Shown piece by piece: positions 8,897 to 17,190 of a stretch of 64,000 nt of DNA. The stretch comes from Pseudomonadota bacterium (GTDB lineage: Bacteria; Pseudomonadota; Alphaproteobacteria; Acetobacterales; Acetobacteraceae): the NCBI GenBank assembly GCA_021801255.1, contig JAJYYH010000015.1, forward strand, positions 1 to 64,000, given 5' to 3'. Position 1 is the first letter of the stretch. Every line of letters begins with the position of its first letter. The notes below the pieces were generated by a model. The model had not been told where the DNA came from. It saw nothing but the letters and a program-made list of their open reading frames with translations, and did not search any database. The translations under genes were made by a program, and so were the position numbers.

Positions 8897-9636
8897 CGCG
8901 CGCCGCGGCTTTCGCCACCCTGGCAGCAGTGATGGCGCCACAAGCCGCCGTGACCCGTGCCTATGAGCTCGCGCATCAGCTCGCCGACGCCATCACCAGC
9001 GGCGCGCTGCCCGCGGGAACGCGGCTTGACGAACACGCGGTCGCGGCCCGTTTCGCGGTGTCGCGGACACCAGTGCGCGAGGCGCTGCGCCAGCTCGCCG
9101 CCGCCGGGCTGATCGAACGCCGGCCCTATCGCGGCGCCGTCGTCACCACGGTCTCGCCATCACGGCTCGCGGAAATGTTCGTCGCCATGGCCGAGATCGA
9201 AGCGGTCTGCGCCCGGCAATCGGCGCTGGCGATGACGGCGCGCGAACGCCGCGATCTCCGCGCCTTCCACGCCGGCATGGCGGCGCTGGTGCGCGCGGGC
9301 GACCCGGTGGCCTTCGCCGAAGCCAATATCGCGTTTCATGAACGGATTTATGCCGGTGCGCATAACGCTATGCTGGCCGATACCGCGCGGGCGCTGCGCC
9401 GCCGGCTGATGCCCTATCGCCGAGCACAGTTCCGCACCCTCGGCCGCCTGCCGCGTTCACATGCTGAGCATCTCGCGGTGACGCAGGCGATCGAACGTGG
9501 CGAGGCCGAGGCGGCGGCCCGCCTGATGCGGGCGCATCTCGGCCTCGTCGAAGCAGCCTATGGCAGCTTCGCCCATGCCGCGCCGGCGGCAACGCCTGAG
9601 AGCGTGATGACCGATCAGATTGATAGTGGATACTAA
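8893..9636 (+). CDS. GntR-family transcriptional regulator (FCD subfamily)
   Basis: 247 residues. The N-terminal winged helix-turn-helix is seen as ITSGALPAGTRLDEHAVAARF followed by VSRTPVREALRQLAAAGLIE. The C-terminal FCD ligand-binding domain has EANIAFHERIY and a later HLAV histidine. It overlaps the atzF stop by 4 bp, so it is co-transcribed with the pathway it probably controls. It is the likely owner of the inverted repeats at 6864-6888. Effector unknown, possibly biuret or allophanate. Confidence 0.88.
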   Translation: MTRAAAFATLAAVMAPQAAVTRAYELAHQLADAITSGALPAGTRLDEHAVAARFAVSRTPVREALRQLAAAGLIERRPYRGAVVTTVSPSRLAEMFVAMAEIEAVCARQSALAMTARERRDLRAFHAGMAALVRAGDPVAFAEANIAFHERIYAGAHNAMLADTARALRRRLMPYRRAQFRTLGRLPRSHAEHLAVTQAIERGEAEAAARLMRAHLGLVEAAYGSFAHAAPAATPESVMTDQIDSGY

Positions 9637-9671
9637 CACCAACCCGCCTAAAGAACCACCCATTCGCGGGT

Positions 9672-9690
9672 CCAGATCGTTTTGATCTGG
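9672..9690 (+). terminator. Hairpin after the GntR gene
   Basis: CCAGATC / GATCTGG form a perfect 7-bp stem with a GTTTT loop, 36 bp after the GntR stop codon. There is no U-tract, so it is only a weak terminator candidate and could be part of the decayed IS end. Confidence 0.3.
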
Positions 9691-9717
9691 TGTGGCTCTT
9701 CGGATGAACCCAAAACT

Positions 9718-10423
9718 TTACCTGCGGGTCACGGCCAGCCAGAAACACTCGACAAGGAAGCGCCTCCCGGGTGGGGGCACTGCTCGGGCTACGCTCTTAG
9801 GAAACGTCTGAACAGCGCAATACCGCACCTTCGTATAACCGAACTGGCGCTTGAGAACCCGGAATGGATGCTCGACCGCCGATATGCGCCTTCATCCCAA
9901 AATGCCATTGGTTGCCCTTCTTGCTCGACGTCATCTCCGGGTCGCGTTGGCGAGCTTCGTTCTTCGTCGAGGGCGGCGCGGCAATCAGCGTCGCGTCCAC
10001 GATGGTGCCTTCGCGCAAGATCAGGCCTTGGTCCGTCAAAAGCGAGACAACCTCCTGGAACAGGCTCTCGGCCAATTGATGCGCCTCCAGCAAATGGCGA
10101 AAGTTCAGGATCGTCGTCTCGTCCGGCATGCGGCTCTCGCCCGCGTCCAGCCCCTTGACGCGGCGCAGCACGGGGATGTCGTGCAGCGCTTCCTCCATCC
10201 CGGGGTCCGAATACCCACACCAGTGCTGCAAAAAGTGGATCCACAACATGGCGCTCAACGGATAGGGCTTGCGGCCTTTCCCGGCGAGCGGGTAGTGCGG
10301 TTCGATCAGCGCTTCGAGCCGGCGCCATGGCACCACGCGTTCCATCTTCGCCAGAAACGCTTCCCGGCGCGTGATTTTCCGCTGCTTTCAAAAGCCCTCA
10401 TACGCGGCAAAACCGCGCTGCAT
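9718..10423 (-). pseudogene. IS5-family transposase remnant (nonsense mutation plus internal deletion)
   Basis: Start ATG at 10423 (AGGAG upstream) encodes MQRGFAAYEGF and then an in-frame TGA where IS5 transposases usually have FEK.RK.TRRE. The frame continues KITRREAFLAKMERVVPW through the DDE N-terminal half (ETTILNFRHLLE, GTIVDATLI, GMKAHIG). Right after KAHIG the sequence jumps, out of frame, to VEHPFRVLKRQFGYTKVRY, which belongs near the C-terminus. The middle third, with the remaining catalytic residues, is therefore deleted. After KVRY the sequence is again unfamiliar and ends at a TAA at 9718. No complete terminal repeats were identified. The element is dead and marks the right side of the accessory block. 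Confidence 0.85.
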
Positions 10424-10587
10424 CCAGGGCACTCCTCTTGGCCAAAGCCAGAGAATCATACCAAAACCGCATCGTAAAGGACGTTTTCCGAGTTTCCCTA
10501 ATGCCGAAGCGAAAGAACGGCGGCACGTCGCGACGCTTTCAGAGATGCTCGGATAGAGATAAAATCAATAATATCAATGGATTGCGA

Positions 10588-10680
10588 TGGCGGAGGGAGG
10601 GGGATTCGAACCCCCGGTACGGGTTTACCCCGTACAACGGTTTAGCAAACCGCCGCCTTCAGCCACTCGGCCACCCCTCC
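10588..10680 (-). tRNA. tRNA-Ser(GCU)
   Basis: The reverse complement reads GGAGGGGTGGCCGAGTGGC as acceptor/D-arm, an anticodon loop with TTTGCTAAA (anticodon GCT), a long variable arm (GTACGGGGT...ACCCGTAC) and the T-arm GGGGGTTCGAATCCCCC. It ends in the discriminator G followed by an encoded CCA. Long variable arm and anticodon identify serine. Its 3' end faces the accessory block to the left, the usual geometry when a tRNA gene serves as an integration site. Confidence 0.95.
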
Positions 10681-10730
10681 GGCGACCCGATCGCGGAGTC
10701 TTCTCCTCCTAGGTCACTCGCCCAGCCGCG

Positions 10731-11948
10731 TCAATTGCCGGGGCGCGCGGCGAGGGTGGCGGCGATGCGCGCGGCGAGACGGCGGGCGAGCGCCTCTTTC
10801 GGCATGCGCGGCCAGGTTTCGGCGCCCTCGTCCGTGATCAGGAACACCGCGTTCTCCGCTCCACCCATGATGCCGCTTCCGGGGGAGACGTCGTTGGCGA
10901 GGATCCAGTCGCAGCCCTTGCGCCGGCGCTTTTCCCCCGCGTGTTGAGCGACGTGCTCGGTCTCGGCGGCGAAGCCGATGACCAGGCGCGGGCGATCGGG
11001 GCCGGGGGCCGCGAGGGTTGCGAGAATGTCGGGATTGGGCGCGAGCCGAAGCGCGGGCGGCGTGTCCGACGCGGTTTTTTTCATCTTTTGCCCGGCAATA
11101 CCCTCCACCCGCCAATCGGCAACGGCGGCGGCGCAGACGGCGATATCGGCGGGCAGCGCCGCCCGCACCGCCGCCAGCATCTCAGAGGCGGTCTCGACAT
11201 GGCTCGTGGTGAGGCCAGGCGGGTCGGGCAGGGCGACCGGGCCGCTCACCAGCGTCACCCGCGCGCCGAGGTCGGCGAGGGCGGCGGCGATGGCGTGGCC
11301 CTGGCGGCCGGAGCTGCGATTGGCGAGATAGCGCACCGGGTCGATCGGCTCATGCGTCGGCCCGCTGGTGACGATCGCGTGCCGCCCGGCAAGCGGTTTT
11401 TCGTCCTCAAGCAGTGCTGCGATGGCGGGGAGGATCGCCGCCGGCTCGGCGAGCCGGCCCGGGCCGTATTCGTGGCAGGCCATCTCGCCCGCCTCGGGGC
11501 CGATGAAAGCTATGCCACGGGCGCGGAGGGTGGCAACATTCGCGACCGTCGCCGGATGCTGCCACATCCGCACATTCATCGCCGGCGCCACCAGAACCCG
11601 CTTGTCGGTTGCGAGCAGCAGGGTCGAGGCGAGGTCATCGGCCAGGCCAGCGGCCATCTTGGCCATGAGATCGGCGGTCGCGGGGGCCACGACCACCAGA
11701 TCGGCGGCGCGCGAGAGCTGGATATGGCCGATCGTGGCCTCGTCGGTGAGTGAAAAAAGATCGCTGTAAACCGGGCTTTCGGCCAGCGTCTGGAGCGCCA
11801 GGGGTGTCACGAACGCGGCGCCGGCCCGGGTCAGCACGGGCGTCACGCCAACACCTTCCGCGCGCAGCAGGCGGACCAGCTCAAGCGCCTTGTAGGCGGC
11901 GATGCCGCCCGCGATGATGAGCAAAATCCGCCGTCCCCGAAGCGCCAT
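10731..11948 (-). CDS. coaBC: Bifunctional phosphopantothenoylcysteine decarboxylase / phosphopantothenate-cysteine ligase
   Basis: 405 residues. The N-terminal flavoprotein CoaC domain has catalytic H75 (GHIQLSRAADL), the PAMN motif at 122-125 and C158 (GEMACHEYGPG), at the same numbers as in E. coli. The C-terminal CoaB ligase domain begins around VTSGPTHEPIDPVRYLANRS and contains AAVADWRV. It makes 4'-phosphopantetheine from 4'-phosphopantothenate, CTP and cysteine for CoA synthesis. The ATG overlaps the ubiE stop by 1 bp (TGATG), so the two are translated together. Confidence 0.97.
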   Translation of the reverse strand: MALRGRRILLIIAGGIAAYKALELVRLLRAEGVGVTPVLTRAGAAFVTPLALQTLAESPVYSDLFSLTDEATIGHIQLSRAADLVVVAPATADLMAKMAAGLADDLASTLLLATDKRVLVAPAMNVRMWQHPATVANVATLRARGIAFIGPEAGEMACHEYGPGRLAEPAAILPAIAALLEDEKPLAGRHAIVTSGPTHEPIDPVRYLANRSSGRQGHAIAAALADLGARVTLVSGPVALPDPPGLTTSHVETASEMLAAVRAALPADIAVCAAAVADWRVEGIAGQKMKKTASDTPPALRLAPNPDILATLAAPGPDRPRLVIGFAAETEHVAQHAGEKRRRKGCDWILANDVSPGSGIMGGAENAVFLITDEGAETWPRMPKEALARRLAARIAATLAARPGN

Positions 11949-12703
11949 CAGAGCCGCCAGCCGGAATGGATGGCAACGATCCCGCCCGTGAGGTTGCGGA
12001 AGCCGACGCGGGCGAACCCGGCGTCCCGCATCATCGCGGCCAGCGTCTCCTGATCGGGAAAAGTGCGGATGCTCTCGGCGAGATATTGATAGCTCCCGGC
12101 ATCACGCGCCACGAAACGGCCGAGCCTCGGCAACACGCCGAACGACCAGGCGTCATAGGCGGGCGCCAGGGCCGCCACCTGGAGGCGGCTGAATTCAAGG
12201 CAGAAAAACCGCCCGCCGGGGCGCAAAACGCGCCGCGCCTCGGCGAGCACGGCGTCCTTGTCGGTGCAGTTGCGCAAGCCAAACGCGATGGCGACGCGCT
12301 CGAAGGTGCGGTCGGGGAGCGGCAGCGCCTCGGCGTCGGCGACAAGAAAATCGAGCCCGCGCACGATCCCCCGTTTGAGCGCCCGGCCACGCGCGATCGC
12401 CAGCATCGCCGGGTTGATGTCCGAGAGCAGCGCCGCGCCGCCCCCGCGCCGCAGCCAGCCGAAACTGATATCGCCGCTGCCCCCGGCGAGGTCGAGCAGC
12501 CGCTCGCCGCGATGCGGGGCAAGGAGGTCAAGGAAGATGCGCTTCCACACCCGTTGCAGCCCGAGCGACATCAGATCGTTCATCAGGTCGTAGCGCGGCG
12601 CGACGCTTTCGAAGACGGCGCGCACCATGCCCTTCTTGGCTTCGCGCGGCACGGATCGAAAGCCGAAATCGACGGTCTTGGGGGTGGGATTGTCGCTCAT
12701 CAT
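11948..12703 (-). CDS. ubiE: Ubiquinone/menaquinone C-methyltransferase UbiE
   Basis: 251 residues. SAM-dependent methyltransferase fold with motif [11 protein letters not shown] (69-78). UbiE signatures [20 protein letters not shown] near the N-terminus and [20 protein letters not shown] in the middle. C-methylates the benzoquinol ring in ubiquinone synthesis. It is directly followed by coaBC, with no ubiB between them, which is unusual for alphaproteobacteria. It diverges from mutM with only 26 bp between start codons, so both promoters must overlap that short gap. Confidence 0.95.
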   Translation of the reverse strand: MMSDNPTPKTVDFGFRSVPREAKKGMVRAVFESVAPRYDLMNDLMSLGLQRVWKRIFLDLLAPHRGERLLDLAGGSGDISFGWLRRGGGAALLSDINPAMLAIARGRALKRGIVRGLDFLVADAEALPLPDRTFERVAIAFGLRNCTDKDAVLAEARRVLRPGGRFFCLEFSRLQVAALAPAYDAWSFGVLPRLGRFVARDAGSYQYLAESIRTFPDQETLAAMMRDAGFARVGFRNLTGGIVAIHSGWRL

Positions 12704-12729
12704 GGAGCGTGTATAGCCTTCCCCACATC

Positions 12730-13572
12730 ATGCCGGAACTGCCCGAAGTGGAGACCGTGATGCGCGGCATGGCGGGGACGCTCGCCGGGCGCGTGATCCG
12801 CCGCGCCGAGCTGCGCCGCGGCGATCTCCGCCGCCCGGTGCCGCCCGGTCTCGCGGCAAGCCTCCAAGGCGCGCGGGTGATCGGGTTTCGCCGGCGGGCG
12901 AAGTACATTCTCATGCGGCTGGCGGGCGGAATGAGCGTGATCTGGCATCTCGGCATGTCGGGACGGGTGGTGCTGCGCCCGCCCGGGGATAACACCCCCG
13001 AGCCGCGCCATCTCCATCTGCTGCTCGAGACCGATACCGGCTGGCGGGTCGGGTTGGTCGATCCGCGCCGCTTCGGCCTGCTCGACCTCGTTACCACCGC
13101 CGAGGAGGACAGCCATGCGCTGCTGGCGGGCCTCGGCCCCGAGCCGCTCGGGGACGATTTCACCCCGCCCGCGCTCGCCGCCGCGCTCGCCGGGCGACAA
13201 ACCCCGATCAAGGCGGCGCTGCTCGATCAGCGGGTGGTCGCGGGGCTCGGCAACATCTATGCAGCCGAAGCCCTCTATCGCGCCGGCATCAGCCCGCAAC
13301 GGCTGGCCGCGACCATTCCCGGCGCGCGCGCCTCGCGCCTGGTGCCGGCGATCCGCGAGACCCTTCGGGAGGCGATCGCGGCGGGGGGGTCGAGCTTCAG
13401 CGACTACGTCCAGCCCGATGGCGAGCTAGGCTATTTCCAGCATGCCTGGCGGGTCTATGGCCGCGCCGGAGAAGCCTGCCCCACCTGCCCCGGGCGTCCG
13501 CGCTGCGCCGGCATCCGGCGGGTGGTGCAGGCCGGGCGGAGTTCGTTCTATTGTCCCCTCCGGCAACGCTGA
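12730..13572 (+). CDS. mutM: Formamidopyrimidine-DNA glycosylase
   Basis: 280 residues, base-excision repair of 8-oxoguanine and formamidopyrimidines. N-terminal [12 protein letters not shown] supplies the catalytic proline and glutamate. The helix-two-turn-helix region is [19 protein letters not shown]. The ATG at 12730 is fixed by that N-terminus. The C-terminal zinc finger is odd: CPTC is present, an extra Cys sits in PGRPRCAG, and the end reads [10 protein letters not shown] where a second C-x2-C (CPxCQR) is expected, so the fourth zinc ligand seems to be missing. Confidence 0.95.
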   Translation: MPELPEVETVMRGMAGTLAGRVIRRAELRRGDLRRPVPPGLAASLQGARVIGFRRRAKYILMRLAGGMSVIWHLGMSGRVVLRPPGDNTPEPRHLHLLLETDTGWRVGLVDPRRFGLLDLVTTAEEDSHALLAGLGPEPLGDDFTPPALAAALAGRQTPIKAALLDQRVVAGLGNIYAAEALYRAGISPQRLAATIPGARASRLVPAIRETLREAIAAGGSSFSDYVQPDGELGYFQHAWRVYGRAGEACPTCPGRPRCAGIRRVVQAGRSSFYCPLRQR

Positions 13573-13588
13573 TGAGAGGAAACGTGAG

Positions 13589-14359
13589 ATGGCCGAGATG
13601 ATCCTGATTGAAACCCACGGCAAGGTCGGGCTGATCCGCCTCAACCGCCCCGCCGCATTGAACGCGCTCTGCGATCCCTTGATGGCGGAACTCGGCGCGC
13701 AGCTCCTGGCTTTCGACGCCGACCCGGCGATCGCCGCGATCGTGCTCACGGGGTCGGAAAAAGCCTTTGCCGCCGGAGCGGATATCAAGGAGATGCTGCC
13801 CCGGCGCTACCCGGATGTGCTGTTCAACGATTTCATCACCCAGTGGGAGACCATCACGCGGATCAAGAAACCGGTGATCGCGGCGGTCGCCGGGTTTGCC
13901 TTGGGCGGGGGCTGCGAGCTGGCGATGATGTGCGATATCGTCCTTGCCGCCGATACGGCGAAATTCGGCCAGCCCGAGATCAATCTCGGGGTCATCCCCG
14001 GCGCCGGCGGCACACAGCGCCTGACGCGCGCGGTGGGCAAGGCGAAGGCGATGGAAATGATCCTCTCGGGGCGGATGATGGACGCCGCCGAGGCCGAGCG
14101 CGCCAATCTCGTCGCCCGCGTCGTGCCCGCCGAGCAGCTCATCCCTGAGGCGCTCAAGCTCGGCGAAAAACTCGCGACCCTCTCGCCAGTTGCGCTGATG
14201 GTGGCCAAGCAGGCGGTCAACCGGGCCTTCGAGACCACGCTTTCCGAGGGCGTGCGGGTCGAGCGCTCGCTGTTCCTGCCGCTGTTCGGCACGCCAGATC
14301 AGCAGGAGGGCATGGCGGCCTTCGCCGAGAAGCGCAAACCCCGCTTTGGCCAGAGCTGA
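13589..14359 (+). CDS. Enoyl-CoA hydratase
   Basis: 256 residues, crotonase fold. The oxyanion-hole motifs are FAAGADIKEM (about residue 62) and AGFALGGGCELAMMCD. The two catalytic glutamates fall in GGGCELAM and QPEINLGVIPGAGGTQRL. It should hydrate short-chain enoyl-CoA in beta-oxidation. Start at 13589 has GAGAGGAAAC upstream. This gene commonly follows mutM in alphaproteobacteria. Here its 3' end overlaps the next, dehydratase-like, gene by 14 bp. Confidence 0.92.
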   Translation: MAEMILIETHGKVGLIRLNRPAALNALCDPLMAELGAQLLAFDADPAIAAIVLTGSEKAFAAGADIKEMLPRRYPDVLFNDFITQWETITRIKKPVIAAVAGFALGGGCELAMMCDIVLAADTAKFGQPEINLGVIPGAGGTQRLTRAVGKAKAMEMILSGRMMDAAEAERANLVARVVPAEQLIPEALKLGEKLATLSPVALMVAKQAVNRAFETTLSEGVRVERSLFLPLFGTPDQQEGMAAFAEKRKPRFGQS

Positions 14360-14810
14360 GCCTGCGCTCGCCCTCTCCCGCGGCGGGATCGCGCGGCTGA
14401 TCCCGCATCAGGGCGCGATGTGCCTTCTGGAGCGCGTGATCGCCTGGGAGGTGGGGCGGATCGTCTGCGCGGTCGTGGCGCCCGAGGCGCCCGATCACCC
14501 GCTGCGCCGCGCGGGCGCGCTCTCGGCGCTCGCCGGGGTGGAATACGGGCTCCAGGCTGCCGCCCTGCATGGCGCGCTCCATGATGGGGCACCGCAGCAG
14601 CCCGGATTCCTCGCGGCCCTCAGCGATGTCACCCTCGCCGTCGAAACGCTCGATGGGCACGGCGCCCTCAGCGTCGAAGCCGCGCTTTTGCATGCCGATG
14701 GTCGCGGGCTGATCTATCGTTTTTCCCTCGGTTGCGGGGATGGCGGGAAAATTCTGCTCGCCGGGCGGGCGGTGATCGTGCTGCCGGCGCGCGCGACGGA
14801 GCCGCCATGA
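14346..14810 (+). CDS. Hotdog-fold 3-hydroxyacyl-ACP dehydratase, ApeP-like
   Basis: 154 residues with a TTG start inside the end of the preceding gene. The block ARLIPHQGAMCLLERVIAWE, with its active-site-like His, is the hallmark of the predicted hotdog dehydratases (COG4706, FabZ/ApeP-like) found in aryl-polyene and related FAS/PKS clusters. It is followed with ATGA overlap by a FabG-like reductase, the usual partner. No ketosynthase or ACP is present nearby, so the pathway it serves is unclear. Start codon uncertain since no ATG precedes the conserved region. Confidence 0.7.
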   Translation: MARAEPALALSRGGIARLIPHQGAMCLLERVIAWEVGRIVCAVVAPEAPDHPLRRAGALSALAGVEYGLQAAALHGALHDGAPQQPGFLAALSDVTLAVETLDGHGALSVEAALLHADGRGLIYRFSLGCGDGGKILLAGRAVIVLPARATEPP

Positions 14811-15541
14811 ACGAGGCCGCGCCGCGCCGCGCCCTGGTCACCCGCGCCCTGGTCACCGGCGGCGCGAGCCCGATCGGGGCGGCGATTTGCCGCCGGCTGG
14901 CCGCCGATGGGTTCTTCGTCATCGTCCACGCCCACACCGCGACCCCCGCCGCCGAGGCGCTCGCGGCAAGCCTGAACGGGGCGGCCTGCGCCGCCGATCT
15001 CACCGAGTGGGAGGCGAGCCGCGCCGCGTTCGAGGGCGTGCTCGCCGCCCATGGCCCGGTGCAGGTGATCGTCCATAACGCCGGCATCCATCAGGATGCC
15101 CCGCTCGCGGGGATGGATTTTACCACCTGGCGGCGGGTGATCGAGGTGTCGCTGCATGGTTTTTATGCCGCGGTGCAGCCGCTTTTGCTGCCGATGATCG
15201 GCACCCGCTGGGGGCGGATCGTGGCGATCTCCTCGGTCGCCGCGAAGCTTGGCAATCGCGGCCAGAGCAACTACGCCGCCGCCAAGGCCGGGCTCGAGGG
15301 CGCGGTGCGCGCCCTGGCGCGCGAGGTCGCGAGCCGCGGCATCACGGTGAACGCGGTGGCCCCAGGGATCATCGCAAGCCCGGCCACGGCAAGCTTCACC
15401 GCGGCCGAAATCGCCGCCCTGGTGCCGATGAAGCGCCGGGGGAAACCCGAGGAAGTGGCCGATCTCGTGGCCTTCCTCGCTTCCGACCGCGCCGCCTACA
15501 TCACCGGCCAGACGATTGCGATCAATGGCGGGATGGCTTAA
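14807..15541 (+). CDS. 3-oxoacyl-ACP reductase-like SDR (FabG family)
   Basis: 244 residues, short-chain dehydrogenase. Cofactor motif TGGASPIGAAI, NNAG-equivalent HNAGIH, catalytic Ser in AISSVAAKLGN and YAAAKAGLEG for Tyr/Lys. The C-terminus ITGQTIAINGG is FabG-like. Likely NADPH-dependent reduction of 3-oxoacyl-ACP, paired with the hotdog dehydratase that overlaps its start by ATGA. Resembles the ApeQ reductase of aryl-polyene clusters more by neighbourhood than by any single motif. Its last 20 bp overlap the convergent cytochrome b561 gene. Confidence 0.85.
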   Translation: MNEAAPRRALVTRALVTGGASPIGAAICRRLAADGFFVIVHAHTATPAAEALAASLNGAACAADLTEWEASRAAFEGVLAAHGPVQVIVHNAGIHQDAPLAGMDFTTWRRVIEVSLHGFYAAVQPLLLPMIGTRWGRIVAISSVAAKLGNRGQSNYAAAKAGLEGAVRALAREVASRGITVNAVAPGIIASPATASFTAAEIAALVPMKRRGKPEEVADLVAFLASDRAAYITGQTIAINGGMA

Positions 15542-16085
15542 CCCGGTTCATGCCGCGTGGCAGCATCCGCGTCAGCACGTCGTCGCGCCAGAGGAAATGG
15601 TGGATCAGCGCCGCTGCCGCGTGGAAGGCGGCGAGGGTGAGGATCACGATCGCGATCGTGCCGTGGATGTCATTGATGCGATGGGCGAGCGCCTTGCTGG
15701 CGGCGAACGGGGCGGGGATGGTGAAAAGACCCGGCACGCCGAGCGGATCGCCCGCCGCCCAGCGGTTGAGCGGCCCGGTGACGGCCATCGCCAGCAGCAG
15801 CCCATAGAGTGCGCCATGCACGGCGCGCGCCGCCAGCGCCAGGAGCCGCGCGCCGGGCGGAGGGGCAAGCCGCCGTCCGGCGGTCAGGCGCCAGAGCAGG
15901 CGCGCCAGCAGGACCACGATGAAAAACAGCCCGAGTCCGACATGGAGCCATTGCAAGCCATGGCGGAGCGCGGTCCCGCGCGGCAGGAACCCCCAGATCT
16001 GGGCGATGCTCCAGAGGCTGAGCACCAGCGCCACGGTCAGCCAGTGAAACGCGATGGTCGTCCGGTCATAGACGGGGGGGACCAT
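15522..16085 (-). CDS. Cytochrome b561 family protein
   Basis: 187 residues with four predicted membrane helices. Haem-ligand histidines are expected in TIAFHWLTVALV (helix 1), QWLHVGLGLFF (helix 2) and the C-terminal pair INDIHGTIAIVILTLAAFHAAAALIHHFLWRDD. Acts as a membrane electron shuttle, often oxidising ubiquinol or reducing superoxide (CybB-like). ATG at 16085, immediately downstream of the mbfA stop (2 bp apart), so the two may be co-transcribed. Convergent with the FabG-like gene. Confidence 0.9.
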   Translation of the reverse strand: MVPPVYDRTTIAFHWLTVALVLSLWSIAQIWGFLPRGTALRHGLQWLHVGLGLFFIVVLLARLLWRLTAGRRLAPPPGARLLALAARAVHGALYGLLLAMAVTGPLNRWAAGDPLGVPGLFTIPAPFAASKALAHRINDIHGTIAIVILTLAAFHAAAALIHHFLWRDDVLTRMLPRGMNRVKPSRH

Positions 16086-16087
16086 GG

Positions 16088-17044
16088 CTAGCTGCTGCCA
16101 ATGGCGATGCCGACGGCGAACACCAGCGCGCCGCCGAACGCCACCTGAAACGCCGCGGCGACAGGCGAGGTGTCCATGTAGCGCCAGCGCACCCAACTGA
16201 TAATCGCCAGTTCCACCACCACCACGGCGATGGCAATCGCGGTTGCCGTCCAGAAGCGCGGGATGAGATAGGGCAGGCTGTGGCCGAGCCCGCCGAGCGT
16301 GGTCATCGCCCCGGTGATCACCCCGCGCAGGAAGGGCGCGCCGCGCCCGGTGAGGCTGCCGTCATCCGAGAGCGCTTCGGCAAAGCCCATCGAGATGCCG
16401 GCGCCGAGCGAGGCGGCGAGGCCCACGACGAAGGCGTTCCAGGTCTGGCCAGTGGCGAAGGCGGCGGCGAAAAGCGGCGCCAGCGTCGAGACCGAGCCAT
16501 CCATCAACCCGGCGAGGCCGGGCTGGACATAGCGCAGCACGAAAAGCTGGCGGACGGTTTTTTCCTCCTCGGCGCGCACCCCGCCGGTGAGGTTTTCCGC
16601 CAGCAACTGCTCGGCCTTGTGCTCGTGCTCGCTCTCGGCCTCGGCGAGATCGCCGAGCAGCTTGCGGATCGAGGCATCGCTGCTGCGGCTTGCGGCCTGG
16701 CGATAGAAGCGCTGGGTCTCCATCTCCATCAGCTCGGCCTGCTTGCGCACGGTATCGACGCGCAGATCGCGCATCTGCCAGACCGGCTTGCGGGCGATGA
16801 AGCCGCGCACGTCCTGGCGGCGAATAAGGGGGATATGTTCGCCGAATTTCTGCTGAAAAAGCTCGATCAGACGCCGGCGGTGTTCGTTTTCCTCCTGCGC
16901 CATGGCGCGGAACATATTGGCGGTGGCGGCAAAATTCTCGCGCAGCGCCTCGGCGTAGTCGGTATAGATGCGGCTATCCTCCTCCTCGTTGCTGATCGCC
17001 AGCGCCAGGATCTCGCGTTCGCTAAGCTCGGAAAAATCTCGCAT
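16088..17044 (-). CDS. mbfA: Membrane-bound ferritin / VIT1-like iron exporter MbfA
   Basis: 318 residues. The N-terminal ~165 residues form an erythrin/rubrerythrin-type di-iron four-helix bundle ([44 protein letters not shown]). The C-terminal ~140 residues form a VIT1-like membrane domain with about five helices ([29 protein letters not shown]). Such fusions export or sequester iron under iron-replete or peroxide stress in alphaproteobacteria. Start ATG 17044. A Fur-box-like palindrome lies upstream (17201-17213). Cytochrome b561 follows 2 bp downstream. Confidence 0.93.
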   Translation of the reverse strand: MRDFSELSEREILALAISNEEEDSRIYTDYAEALRENFAATANMFRAMAQEENEHRRRLIELFQQKFGEHIPLIRRQDVRGFIARKPVWQMRDLRVDTVRKQAELMEMETQRFYRQAASRSSDASIRKLLGDLAEAESEHEHKAEQLLAENLTGGVRAEEEKTVRQLFVLRYVQPGLAGLMDGSVSTLAPLFAAAFATGQTWNAFVVGLAASLGAGISMGFAEALSDDGSLTGRGAPFLRGVITGAMTTLGGLGHSLPYLIPRFWTATAIAIAVVVVELAIISWVRWRYMDTSPVAAAFQVAFGGALVFAVGIAIGSS

Positions 17045-17190
17045 GTCGCGCCTCGTCTCAATCGCCTCCCGCGCGCGTCCATGGGCGGAAAACGGAGTGA
17101 AACGGCAGATATCGTTTCGCCCTACCTTTTGCAAGCCGGCGAAATCACCGGCGGGGTGAAGTTTTTACTGCAAGAGGGCAGGATTTTACC

